From: Oscillospiraceae bacterium
GTDB taxonomy: Bacteria > Bacillota > Clostridia > Oscillospirales > Oscillospiraceae
Reading direction: 5' to 3'
NCBI GenBank assembly: GCA_017887695.1
Contig: JAGHHM010000122.1
Coordinates: 1 to 34,829 of the forward strand
Length of the DNA stretch: 34,829 nucleotides
Shown here one piece after another: positions 25,736 to 33,251 of this stretch. The translations under genes and the position numbers were made by a program. Below the pieces are notes generated by a model. That model was not told the origin of the DNA. It did not search any database and worked only from the letters and a program-made list of their open reading frames with translations. Each line of letters opens with the position of its first letter. The stretch's first letter is position 1.

Positions 25736-26554
25736 TTATACATGTTTGCGGGGGACTCCGAGATAGCCCCGCTCATTGAGCCAGATCAGGAATTCCCTGA
25801 CATGGCGCTGGCAGTATTCCCAGTTGTGGTGGCCATGGTCGATTACCCGATGGAACCGCAGGCCCATAGCCTCATAGGTGTCCATAGAGCGGATGTTCTC
25901 TTCGTAGTGATCATCCTCCACGCCGGTGGCGATATAACCCTCCGGCAGCCTGACACCGGCGGCTGTCTGCTGACGCAGCAGGTACCAGATGTCGTCCGGG
26001 GTGTCCTGTACGTCGGCCCGGTTGCCGAAGCCTGCGGCGAACATATAGAAGGGGGCGGTCTTGTCCTCAAATTCCGGCATCATCTCCATGGGCATGTTTA
26101 CGCTCCCAGAGAAAAGGCCGAAGGCCGCGAAGCGCTCCGGCTCCCGGAGCATCCACTTCAGACTGCCGTATCCACCGGCGGAGAAGCCGGCAATAAAATT
26201 GTCCCTGGGATCCTCCGAGAGAGGGAAAAGATGCCGGACCACCCGGGGGGTCTCCACGGACAGCTGGGTAAAATACCGGAAATCGCCATGACGTGTGTCC
26301 ATGTACCCGGAGCAGTAGGCCCCGCTGCACACAATGGCCACGCCTGCTTCCGCCGCGTAGAGCTCCAGGGCGGTGTAGCGCTGCCAGTCGGTATGGTCAT
26401 ATCCGCCGCCCGCCTGGAGCCAAAGGACGGGATACCGCTGGCCTGCCGGGATCTGCGCCAGGGAGTGGCCCCAAGTATTTTCGGGAATAATGATGTTTAC
26501 CCCTACGGTCATTCGCAGCGCCTGGGAGAAGTAGTGCAGTCTGAGATTTGCCAT
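25736..26554 (-). CDS. Esterase-D-like alpha/beta hydrolase (tandem copy 1)
   Basis: A 272-residue duplicate of the gene at 24905. The nucleophile Ser125 sits in AGFSAGG (Ala for Met), the acid in TGVEDDHY and the base in DHGHHNWEY, so the triad is intact. The two copies differ most between residues 150 and 210. I see no Shine-Dalgarno sequence upstream; the ATG follows the previous stop by only 3 bases, so translation should be coupled to the degenerate hydrolase at 26558. No signal peptide. Second gene of the operon. Confidence 0.87.
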   Translation of the reverse strand: MANLRLHYFSQALRMTVGVNIIIPENTWGHSLAQIPAGQRYPVLWLQAGGGYDHTDWQRYTALELYAAEAGVAIVCSGAYCSGYMDTRHGDFRYFTQLSVETPRVVRHLFPLSEDPRDNFIAGFSAGGYGSLKWMLREPERFAAFGLFSGSVNMPMEMMPEFEDKTAPFYMFAAGFGNRADVQDTPDDIWYLLRQQTAAGVRLPEGYIATGVEDDHYEENIRSMDTYEAMGLRFHRVIDHGHHNWEYCQRHVREFLIWLNERGYLGVPRKHV

Positions 26555-26557
26555 AGA

Positions 26558-27325
26558 TTAGTGCTGGCAGAGCCATTGGATGGCGTTCTTAAGTACGGTC
26601 GGCTCGCTGAAATCCATAATTTCACCGTTGGTTTCTACATATTGCGCTTTGTCGCCCAGGGAGGCAGCAAGGCGGGCGCGTTCAGCTGCCCGCGGAGAAC
26701 TCTTTGCGCTGGTAATATAGAATGCGCCGCTTCCACATGTTTCAGCCAGGGCGTACACGTCGTGCTGGCTGCCGTGGAAGGCAGCAAGGTCGCCGAATAC
26801 TGCCTTCAGAGATTCCTCGGTGTGGAAGATCCCGGTCTCTTTTCCCTCCATAGCTTGGCGGCAGATGGCCTCCATATCGAATATGCCATCCATTGCAATA
26901 CATTTGGAAAACACTTCCGGGTGTTTGATGGCGGCCTTTACAGCGCCATAGGCGCCGGTGCCTACACCGCCAACCCAATTATCGGCAGGATCAGAGGAAA
27001 GGGGCAGGTTATTTCGGCAGATTCCCGGCAGTTCTGTGGCCAGGAAATCTTCAAAGTTAGGGCCGTAGTCCATGTTGGTGCAGATGGAATGCTGTGCGTC
27101 AGGAGCAATAATAAAAATGCCGTATTCTGCGGCACACTTTTCGGCCATAGTCCGGTTCCAATCCAGTGCCGTGCCGCCTTCACTGTGAAGGAGCCACAGC
27201 ACAGGGTATTTTTTTTCATGAGCTGTATCGTCGAGACAGAGTTTGTCCATTTCGGGGAGATAAATTTTCGCGCTGAATGATCCGCACAGGATGGTAGAAA
27301 GCGCATTCAGTTCCAAATAGGCCAT
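26558..27325 (-). CDS. Degenerate alpha/beta hydrolase (pseudoenzyme), first gene of the operon
   Basis: A 255-residue protein with the esterase-D fold pattern: KYPVLWLLHSEGGTALDW matches the oxyanion region of its neighbours and NLPLSSDPADNWVGG matches their PLSEDP-NFIAG. The nucleophile elbow reads GGVGTGAYG, with Gly122 where Ser is expected; the acid motif is replaced by CGSGAF and the His region by NGEIMDFS. All three catalytic positions are thus lost while the frame is intact. ATG 27325 is chosen for its AAAGGAG site. An upstream TTG in the same frame is the -35 box of the promoter, so it cannot be the start. It leads the nine-gene operon and its translation seems coupled to the next gene. 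A sugar-ester sensor, a partner subunit or simple decay are possible. Confidence 0.8.
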   Translation of the reverse strand: MAYLELNALSTILCGSFSAKIYLPEMDKLCLDDTAHEKKYPVLWLLHSEGGTALDWNRTMAEKCAAEYGIFIIAPDAQHSICTNMDYGPNFEDFLATELPGICRNNLPLSSDPADNWVGGVGTGAYGAVKAAIKHPEVFSKCIAMDGIFDMEAICRQAMEGKETGIFHTEESLKAVFGDLAAFHGSQHDVYALAETCGSGAFYITSAKSSPRAAERARLAASLGDKAQYVETNGEIMDFSEPTVLKNAIQWLCQH

Positions 27326-27368
27326 ATTTTCCGCTCCTTTATAAAATAGTGAATTGCGTTGTAATCTT

Positions 27369-27397
27369 ATTTTCTCATCATAATTAACAATTGTCAA
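27369..27397 (-). promoter_or_regulatory. Promoter of the nine-gene esterase operon
   Basis: On the minus strand, a perfect TTGACA (27392-27397) is followed after 17 bases by GAAAAT (27369-27374). The start codon is about 45 bases downstream of the -10 box. The -35 box is overlapped by a dyad that could bind the operon's LacI-family repressor. Confidence 0.68.
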
Positions 27398-27406
27398 ACG
27401 TTTACA
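27392..27406. promoter_or_regulatory. Candidate LacI-type operator
   Basis: TGTCAAACGTTTACA contains the 8-bp palindrome AAACGTTT with a central CG, as in operators of LacI/GalR proteins. The outer arms TGT and ACA match too if one extra base in the left arm is allowed. It covers the -35 box of the minus-strand promoter, and the lacI-like gene is in that operon. Confidence 0.45.
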
Positions 27407-27438
27407 CTTTTGATTTTCTGGTTTTTATTATCACTTTC

Positions 27439-27467
27439 TTGACTTGCAGCATGACATTTGCTAACAT
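27439..27467 (+). promoter_or_regulatory. Promoter of the two-component system genes
   Basis: TTGACT (27439-27444), a 17-base spacer and TAACAT (27462-27467) form a good sigma-A promoter about 38 bases before the kinase start. Confidence 0.7.
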
Positions 27468-27505
27468 ATATGCAAAAAGAAACTGTATAAAACCGAGGTG
27501 GTTCT

Positions 27506-29224
27506 GTGCAATTTTTTAAGCGGAAAGCTCCGTATTCCATTCAGAAGCTATTTTCAAAGTGTTTTTTTGCTCTGTTTTTTTGTACATCCGGCGCTTTGAT
27601 CTTTTACTGCGTGATGCTGATTTGGAATCACTCCATGCAGATGTCTTACAGCGCCGATTCAGCTATGGATTACTGCACCAGCTCGCTGCGGGCGGAAATG
27701 GTTGCCTGCGCAAATTTTGAACAAAAGCTATGCTATGGTGATAATTCTTTCCAGCTGCTGACAATGAGCAATTTGAAAGATTATGACAAAGTGGTTTATC
27801 TATATAATGTGACGGAAACCCTGGAGCGCCATGTGGCGCCCTATGAGTGCATCTTTGTATTTGACAAGGACTATGACATTTCTACGTATGCGGCAGGATC
27901 CGCGCTGCTGTCCAACGGCACGCAGCAGCTGTACTATTTAAAGGAGGGGATACGTGAGTATTGGTTGGATGATCGTCAGACCAATTTCAATAAATGGGTT
28001 GCTTTCCAGAACGACTACTATTCAGTGCTTATGCGAACGGTCAAAGTTCGTGATGTCTATGTCTGTTCCATCATTGACCTGAATGAATTTGATCCCCTGG
28101 AATACGCTTACGCCACCCACGATCTGATGACATTTGGTTTTTTTAATGAGGACGGCATTTTGGCGGGTGGAAGCGGTATCGAGCTGGATCTGGATACCCT
28201 CTTGAAGCCCCCTGGCATCAATGCATTTTCGGATCAGTATGTAGTAACCGCTCCCGTAGAGGGAACGGAAATCAGCATGTTTTGTCTTTTCCGTTCAGAT
28301 TACAGCTGGTCACTGACCCGGGGATTGATGATCCTGTTTATTCTGGTAGCGGTGGTGATGTGTATTGGGATTTTCTTTTTCTACTATTTCTTTAGAAAAA
28401 TAATGTTTTATCCTCTTTCCCAAATCAACACTGCGGCAAAGCATCTGGAGCAAGACGGGGTTACCTCATTTCTGCAAAACAGCAAAAGCAATATTATTGA
28501 ATACAGGAATATTAACGCTGCGCTGCAGGATTTAATTTCCCAGAAAATATCGCTGCACAATGAAAAAGAAAAGGAAGCGATTGAAAAGGATCATGCCAGA
28601 CTTCAATACTATCAGCTGCAGACAAATTCCCATTTCTTTGTGAACTGCCTGAAAAGTCTGTACAGCATGCTGGAGAACAAGGAGTATGAAAAGATGCGGC
28701 GAATGATCCTTGCGTTTTCCAATCATCTGCGTTATGTTTTTCATGATAATCTGAAGCTGGTGACACTGCAGTCGGAGTTGGCGGAGGTCAATGACTATTA
28801 TCACATTATCCTTTTGGATCGGGTAACACCCTTCATCCTGAACACTAATGTGGACAGCTCTCTGTTATCCTATCAGGTGCCATCCTTGCTGATTCAGACT
28901 TTTCTTGAAAATACGGCAAAGTATAATAAGCAGTCGGGCCTTTTGATCTTTGATGTAGATGTTCGGCTGACAGAACTTGAAGGGGTACCGGTGATGCAGA
29001 TTATGCTCAGCGACAACGGTGTGGGGTACAGCGCTGAAATGCTGGAGTTGCTGAACAGCCCGGAGGCAGATCAATATGCCATGCATCATGTGGGAATTTC
29101 CAATCTCAAACAGAGAATTGCACTAATATATAAAAGCCATTATCAATTTGCGTTTTACAACAAACCGTCTGGCGGAGCTTGTGGGCTGATTTATCTGCCG
29201 CTTAAGACAGATTCCGAGGAGTGA
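27506..29224 (+). CDS. YesM-type sensor histidine kinase
   Basis: A 572-residue membrane kinase. Helices at about 17-40 and 273-296 flank an extracellular sensor of about 230 residues. A short HAMP-like linker leads to the LytS/YesM-type His_kinase domain with His376 in QTNSHFFVN (Ser replaces the usual Pro before His). The ATP-binding domain has Asn469 in LIQTFLENTAKY, the G1 box DNGVG (503-507) and HVGISNLKQRI. The start is GTG 27506, preceded by GAGGTGG. It is 18 bases before the response regulator. YesM-type kinases sense extracellular sugars or binding-protein complexes and switch on nearby carbohydrate-uptake genes; here the esterase and importer operons are the likely targets. DNA here looks AT-richer than in the esterase genes. 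Confidence 0.92.
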   Translation: MQFFKRKAPYSIQKLFSKCFFALFFCTSGALIFYCVMLIWNHSMQMSYSADSAMDYCTSSLRAEMVACANFEQKLCYGDNSFQLLTMSNLKDYDKVVYLYNVTETLERHVAPYECIFVFDKDYDISTYAAGSALLSNGTQQLYYLKEGIREYWLDDRQTNFNKWVAFQNDYYSVLMRTVKVRDVYVCSIIDLNEFDPLEYAYATHDLMTFGFFNEDGILAGGSGIELDLDTLLKPPGINAFSDQYVVTAPVEGTEISMFCLFRSDYSWSLTRGLMILFILVAVVMCIGIFFFYYFFRKIMFYPLSQINTAAKHLEQDGVTSFLQNSKSNIIEYRNINAALQDLISQKISLHNEKEKEAIEKDHARLQYYQLQTNSHFFVNCLKSLYSMLENKEYEKMRRMILAFSNHLRYVFHDNLKLVTLQSELAEVNDYYHIILLDRVTPFILNTNVDSSLLSYQVPSLLIQTFLENTAKYNKQSGLLIFDVDVRLTELEGVPVMQIMLSDNGVGYSAEMLELLNSPEADQYAMHHVGISNLKQRIALIYKSHYQFAFYNKPSGGACGLIYLPLKTDSEE

Positions 29225-29242
29225 CGGCAGGGGAGCAGAGCT

Positions 29243-30811
29243 ATGTTCAATATTCTAATTGTAGACGACCAGATTTCTGTGCTGAACGGAATCCTAAACG
29301 CTATTGATTTTCAAGCCCTTCATATTGATGCGGTGTATACTGCTGTGGACGCTTCCAGAGCAAAGGAAATCATTCAGACAAAAGATGTCCACATTCTGCT
29401 TTCTGATATAGAAATGCCTGGGGAAAATGGACTGGAACTGAATAAATGGGTGTCTGAGCGATATCCGTCGATTGTGCGGGTGCTGCTGACGTCTCATGCG
29501 TCCTTTGATTATGTGAAAGAGAGCATCAAGATTGGCTGCTTTGATTATATTGTGCAGCCGGCGCCGTACCATGAAATTGAGGATGTGATTCGGCGGGCGG
29601 TTGCGAAAATTTGCACAGACAGACGCAACACCGGGTATTATAACCTGGAAGGACTCAGCAATATTGTTTTGAATCTTTTTTCCTCCAATCCTTCCAATAA
29701 ACAGCAGTCCATTGCTTCTCTGCGGCAACTGGGATATGTCATTACTGATGAGTCCCACATTCAGAGCGTGCTGATTGATATTTACCCTTATTCTGATTCA
29801 GTAGCGCCGTCCTTTTCAGATTTGTCCATTTTTGCCGCCATTACGGAGACCGCCAGAGAAGCGTTTTTAGAGCCGGATATCCATAATCTGGTTTGCCTCA
29901 ACCGATATAAGCAGTTTGTACTGCTGCTGTTTTGCGGCGGCGATAGCATTAACAACTTGTCGGCAGACTCCTATAAAGCGTTCTACCAGGGGATCTGCAA
30001 GCGCATCAGCAGTGAGTGTGCCTGTTATGTATCACCAACCAGCCAGATGGCTCAAATTCGCAAGATGATTTATACAGCACACCGGAATATGCTGGACAAT
30101 GTGGCCAAGCGGCCGGGGCTGTACTTTGCCGATGGGAAAGAACCAGTATCAGAAACCACCAGCCTCTCCGAAAATGTTGCCCGGTGGATGCGCCTGGTGG
30201 AGAATAATCAATTTGATACGCTGGAGGAGAGTATTTTCTCTTTCCTGGACTATAACGCATCGCTCAACCGGTTGAACTTGGAGACGCTGTCTGAGTTTCA
30301 TCAGGAATTGGCAAAGATCTTTTTTGTATATTCCCATAACCACAAAATTGACATCATGGGCTTGTTTTCCGCGGAATACACCTATAATGACTATATGGGC
30401 AGCTTCAAGAATATTGAATCGCTGAAAAAAGGAGTTTCTTACCTGAAGAACGCCATTGCGGCAGCGCCCCGGGAGGACGCTGCCAAGGATACTGTACCGC
30501 GGGCCATAGATTTTATTTTGTCGAACCTTTCCCGGGACATCTCTGTCAAGGATGTGGCGGATTATGTATCGTTTAGCCCTGAGTATTTTTCCAAGCTCTT
30601 CAAGAAAGAGACTGGGGAAAATGTAAAAAACTATATCCTCAGAGTAAAGGTGGAGGCGGCAAAGGACCTTCTGAAAAATCCCAATATACCCATCAGCATG
30701 ATTGCGCTGGAATTAGGGTACGGGAATTTTTCCCATTTTACACAAATGTTCCGGAAGCATGAATCCATTACGCCCAGCGAGTATAGAAAGCAATTTCTCA
30801 ACCAGAACTGA
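29243..30811 (+). CDS. YesN-type response regulator with AraC DNA-binding domain
   Basis: A 522-residue regulator. The receiver domain (about 1-120) has Asp8/Asp9, phospho-acceptor Asp55 in LLSDIEMPG and Thr83 in LLTSH. The conserved Lys of the receiver is replaced by Gln105 in DYIVQPAPY. A long linker follows. The C-terminal AraC domain (about 415-520) has two helix-turn-helix units, with DISVKDVADYVSFSPEYFSK and FSHFTQMFRKHESITPSEYR. CAGGGGAG precedes the ATG. It pairs with the kinase just upstream and probably activates the importer promoter at about 5970, where a weak -35 and upstream direct repeats suggest activator dependence (inference). Confidence 0.92.
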   Translation: MFNILIVDDQISVLNGILNAIDFQALHIDAVYTAVDASRAKEIIQTKDVHILLSDIEMPGENGLELNKWVSERYPSIVRVLLTSHASFDYVKESIKIGCFDYIVQPAPYHEIEDVIRRAVAKICTDRRNTGYYNLEGLSNIVLNLFSSNPSNKQQSIASLRQLGYVITDESHIQSVLIDIYPYSDSVAPSFSDLSIFAAITETAREAFLEPDIHNLVCLNRYKQFVLLLFCGGDSINNLSADSYKAFYQGICKRISSECACYVSPTSQMAQIRKMIYTAHRNMLDNVAKRPGLYFADGKEPVSETTSLSENVARWMRLVENNQFDTLEESIFSFLDYNASLNRLNLETLSEFHQELAKIFFVYSHNHKIDIMGLFSAEYTYNDYMGSFKNIESLKKGVSYLKNAIAAAPREDAAKDTVPRAIDFILSNLSRDISVKDVADYVSFSPEYFSKLFKKETGENVKNYILRVKVEAAKDLLKNPNIPISMIALELGYGNFSHFTQMFRKHESITPSEYRKQFLNQN

Positions 30812-30834
30812 TCCAGCAGCAAGGAGAAAACAGT

Positions 30835-31688
30835 ATGAGCTACATGCGTTTTAATTTCAGAAGCCAGGCCCTGGGCCGTTATGTGGATGTATCGATTGTC
30901 TACCCTACGGATGCGTACAGCTACTATCCCCAGGATTCAGTTGCTTCCCCACTGTCCGTGGAGGGGGCCCGTTCCCGGGTATATGTCCCCGGGATGAAAT
31001 TCCAGACAGTATACCTCATCCACGGCGGCGGGGATGACGACACGCTGACTTACCGATACAGCAATGCCGAGCGGTACGCTCAGGACAACAATGTCATGCT
31101 TGTCACGCCCAACATTGCCAATTCCTTTGGTATCGACACCCAGTACGTGTCCGGTACCAGACTTTTTTGGCGGAGGAGCTGCCGGCGGTGATCCAGACAC
31201 TGTTCGCCTCCTCGCCGGAGCGGGAGGACAACTTTATCATGGGATATGCCATGGGCGGCAACGTGGCTTTGGGCACGGCACTGATGCATCCGGAGCGCTA
31301 CAAGGCCTGCGTGGATATTTCCGGCGGCATCGGTATGACCCTGGATACGCAGGCTCTCCGGCAGGAGCTGGACGGGGATCACTTCCGGAAGAATTTTCCT
31401 CTCTACAACGCTTCCTTCGGGGAGAGCGGGCAGCTGGAGGGCTCTATCTACGATATTGCCGCCGCCGCCAGGAAGCATTTGGCAGAGGGGAAGGAGGTCT
31501 GTGATTTCCATGTGATCTGCGGCAGCGAGGAGTTCATCCGTGCCCGGGTGGAGCGGGATGTGGCTCTGCTGCGGGAGATGGGATACCCGATCAACTACAT
31601 CTGCCCGGAGGGGTATACCCATGATTTTGTCCTGTGGGATCAGTACATTAAGCTGGCCCTGGATCAGCTTCTGCCTCTGCGGCGCTGA
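30835..31688 (+). pseudogene. Frameshifted esterase-D-like hydrolase lacking its catalytic serine
   Basis: Two overlapping frames together give one esterase-like protein of about 284 residues. The first (30835-31191) has TVYLIHGGGDDDTLTYRY and VMLVTPNIANSFGIDT, then ends in unrelated residues. The second continues with LAEELPAVIQTLFASSPERE. Adding one T to the T6 run at 31163-31168 joins them as RLFLAEELPAV, as expected for the family. The nucleophile elbow is GYAMGG, with Ala for Ser, while the His region GYTHDFVLWD and acid region CGSEEF remain. AAGGAG precedes the start; it follows the response regulator by 23 bases. Either a decayed gene, a pseudoenzyme broken by a sequencing error, or one rescued by slippage. 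Confidence 0.8.
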
Positions 31689-31758
31689 GGCGGGAGAGCT
31701 TCGGTGCCTGCTGCCCGGGGGGACGGCTGTGGGGGCTGTCCGAGGTACAAAAACATAA

Positions 31759-31802
31759 AAAGGGCCCGTATTTCGAAGGATTCTTCGAAATACGGGCCCT
31801 TT
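31759..31802. terminator. Bidirectional terminator between convergent genes
   Basis: AAAGGGCCCGTATTTCGAA and TTCGAAATACGGGCCCTTT form a perfect 19-bp stem with a 6-base loop. The T-tract is strong on the minus strand (TTTTTATGTTTTT), serving the PHP/ABC operon, and weaker on the plus strand. Confidence 0.88.
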
Positions 31803-31846
31803 GGTTGGGATAGGCTGGGTAAACCGCCTGCTGGCAGGCAGCCGGT

Positions 31847-32473
31847 TCAGAATGTGTCCACCACGTCGTAGCCGCTGCCGGTCCAGATAGCCGGCCGGGT
31901 GCGGACGGTGTGAAGCTGGGCGACGAAATCTTCCAGGGTAGTTACCTTCTCCGGAAGCCATGTCACATACTTGCCGATCTGACCGGTGGTATGGGCGTCG
32001 CTGGCGCCAATGGCCTGGAGTCCCAACTCCCGGCAGAAGCGCAGAGCGGTGCGGTTGGCTTCCATATCTGCGCTGCCGTTGAGGACCTCCACGCCGTGGA
32101 GACCATGGACCCGCCGGAGGTTTTCCTCCAGGCCTCGTTTATTGTTCCGAAAAGGGTGGCAGGATACGCAGAAGCCGCCGGCAGCATTGACCTGGTCAAT
32201 GAAAAGCTGGGCGTCGATTCGCTCCCTGGGAAAATCGTCGATGCCCCAGGCGGTAATGTCCCCCTGGAGGGAGTAGTATTCCACACCCACAAAGATGGGA
32301 AAGCCGGTTTTCCGGGCGTATTCCGCTGCGTACTCCCGCAGGCCCATGCTGTCGTGGTCGGTGATGCACACCGCGTCCAGGCCCTTTTCCCGGGCAATGG
32401 TTACGATCTGCTCCAGACTGATGTGGCTGTCGGGGGAACAGGTGCATTCGTGGAGATGCATATCGATAAGCAT
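31847..32473 (-). CDS. PHP-domain phosphoesterase
   Basis: A 208-residue PHP-family metal-dependent phosphoesterase. The N-terminal DMHLHECTCSPDS gives the H-x-H pair and the following Asp region, CITDHD (about 37-42) the next metal ligands, then VGVEYYS, SCHPFRNNKRG and GASDAHT near the C-terminus. Such proteins hydrolyse phosphate mono- or diesters. ATG 32473 follows AAAGGAGG and lies one base after the ATPase stop, so expression is coupled to the transporter. Working with this importer, it could release phosphate or a sugar from an imported organophosphate; that is inference. No relation to the ester locus is visible. Confidence 0.88.
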   Translation of the reverse strand: MLIDMHLHECTCSPDSHISLEQIVTIAREKGLDAVCITDHDSMGLREYAAEYARKTGFPIFVGVEYYSLQGDITAWGIDDFPRERIDAQLFIDQVNAAGGFCVSCHPFRNNKRGLEENLRRVHGLHGVEVLNGSADMEANRTALRFCRELGLQAIGASDAHTTGQIGKYVTWLPEKVTTLEDFVAQLHTVRTRPAIWTGSGYDVVDTF

Positions 32474-32474
32474 G

Positions 32475-33251
32475 TCAGGTTTCCTCCTTTGTATCCCGCC
32501 GGATAATTTTGAGAAGGGCGCCGTCCTGACGCCATTCCAGATCCTCCAGGCCCAGGAAATCCGCCACAAAGCGGTCAGCAGGGTTATGATAAATAGCCAG
32601 GGGACTGTCGTATTGGATCAAGCGGCCTTTTTCCATAATTGCCATCCGGTCGGCCAGGATCAGAGCCTCCTCCTGGTCGTGGGTGACAAACACCATGGTC
32701 ATGCCCAGCTCCCTCTGAAGGTTTTTCAGCTCCTGGCGCATTCTGGTTCGCAGAGCGGCGTCCAGGTTGGAGAAGGGCTCGTCCAGCAGGCACAGCTTGG
32801 GTTCCACGATCAGGGCCCGGGCCAGAGCCACCCGCTGCTGCTGGCCGCCGCTGATCTCGTGGATATAGGCCCCGGCATAGTCGGAAAGGCCCACCATGTC
32901 CAGATAACGAAGGCCTTTTTCTCGGGCGTCGCTGCGCCGGATGCGCTGGAATTTCAGACCGTAAAGGACATTTTGCAGCACGGTCATGTGAGGGAAAAGG
33001 CCGTAAGACTGGAATACGGTGGTCACCGGCCGCCGCTCCGGCGGGATAGCGGTGATATCTTCACCGTCCAGAAGTACCCGGCCACTGTCAGGGGCCAGAA
33101 AGCCGCCGATCATGTTCAGAGTGGTGGTTTTGCCGCAGCCGGAGGAGCCCAGGATACACAGCAGCTCCCCCCGTTCCAGGGATAAGGAGAGATCCTGTAC
33201 CACAGTTTTCTCTCCAAAGCTTTTTTTCAGATGGGACAGCTCAAGATACAC
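32475..33251 (-). CDS. ABC transporter ATPase (FbpC/PotA-like)
   Basis: A 258-residue nucleotide-binding subunit with Walker [10 protein letters not shown] (35-43), Q-loop Gln81 in FQSYGLFPH, signature ISGGQQQR (133-140), Walker B LCLLDEP (153-159) and switch His191. The start is GTG 33251, preceded by AAGGAGG; it overlaps the end of the permease gene by 11 bases. A longer frame to 33329 lacks a site and lies inside the permease gene. It belongs to the group energising iron(III), polyamine, phosphonate or organophosphate importers. The C-terminal extension is short (about 25 residues), so it is unlikely to be the shared MsmX-type sugar ATPase needed by the LplB/LplC-type importer. Confidence 0.9.
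   Translation of the reverse strand: MYLELSHLKKSFGEKTVVQDLSLSLERGELLCILGSSGCGKTTTLNMIGGFLAPDSGRVLLDGEDITAIPPERRPVTTVFQSYGLFPHMTVLQNVLYGLKFQRIRRSDAREKGLRYLDMVGLSDYAGAYIHEISGGQQQRVALARALIVEPKLCLLDEPFSNLDAALRTRMRQELKNLQRELGMTMVFVTHDQEEALILADRMAIMEKGRLIQYDSPLAIYHNPADRFVADFLGLEDLEWRQDGALLKIIRRDTKEET

Noticed and set aside
27326..27397. Longer start for the degenerate hydrolase (TTG at 27397)
   Set aside because: That TTG is part of the TTGACA -35 box; the ATG at 27325 has an AAAGGAG site.
32475..33251. ATPase as the missing partner of the LplB/LplC-type sugar importer
   Set aside because: It overlaps its own two-domain permease gene and lacks the long C-terminal regulatory region of MsmX-type ATPases.
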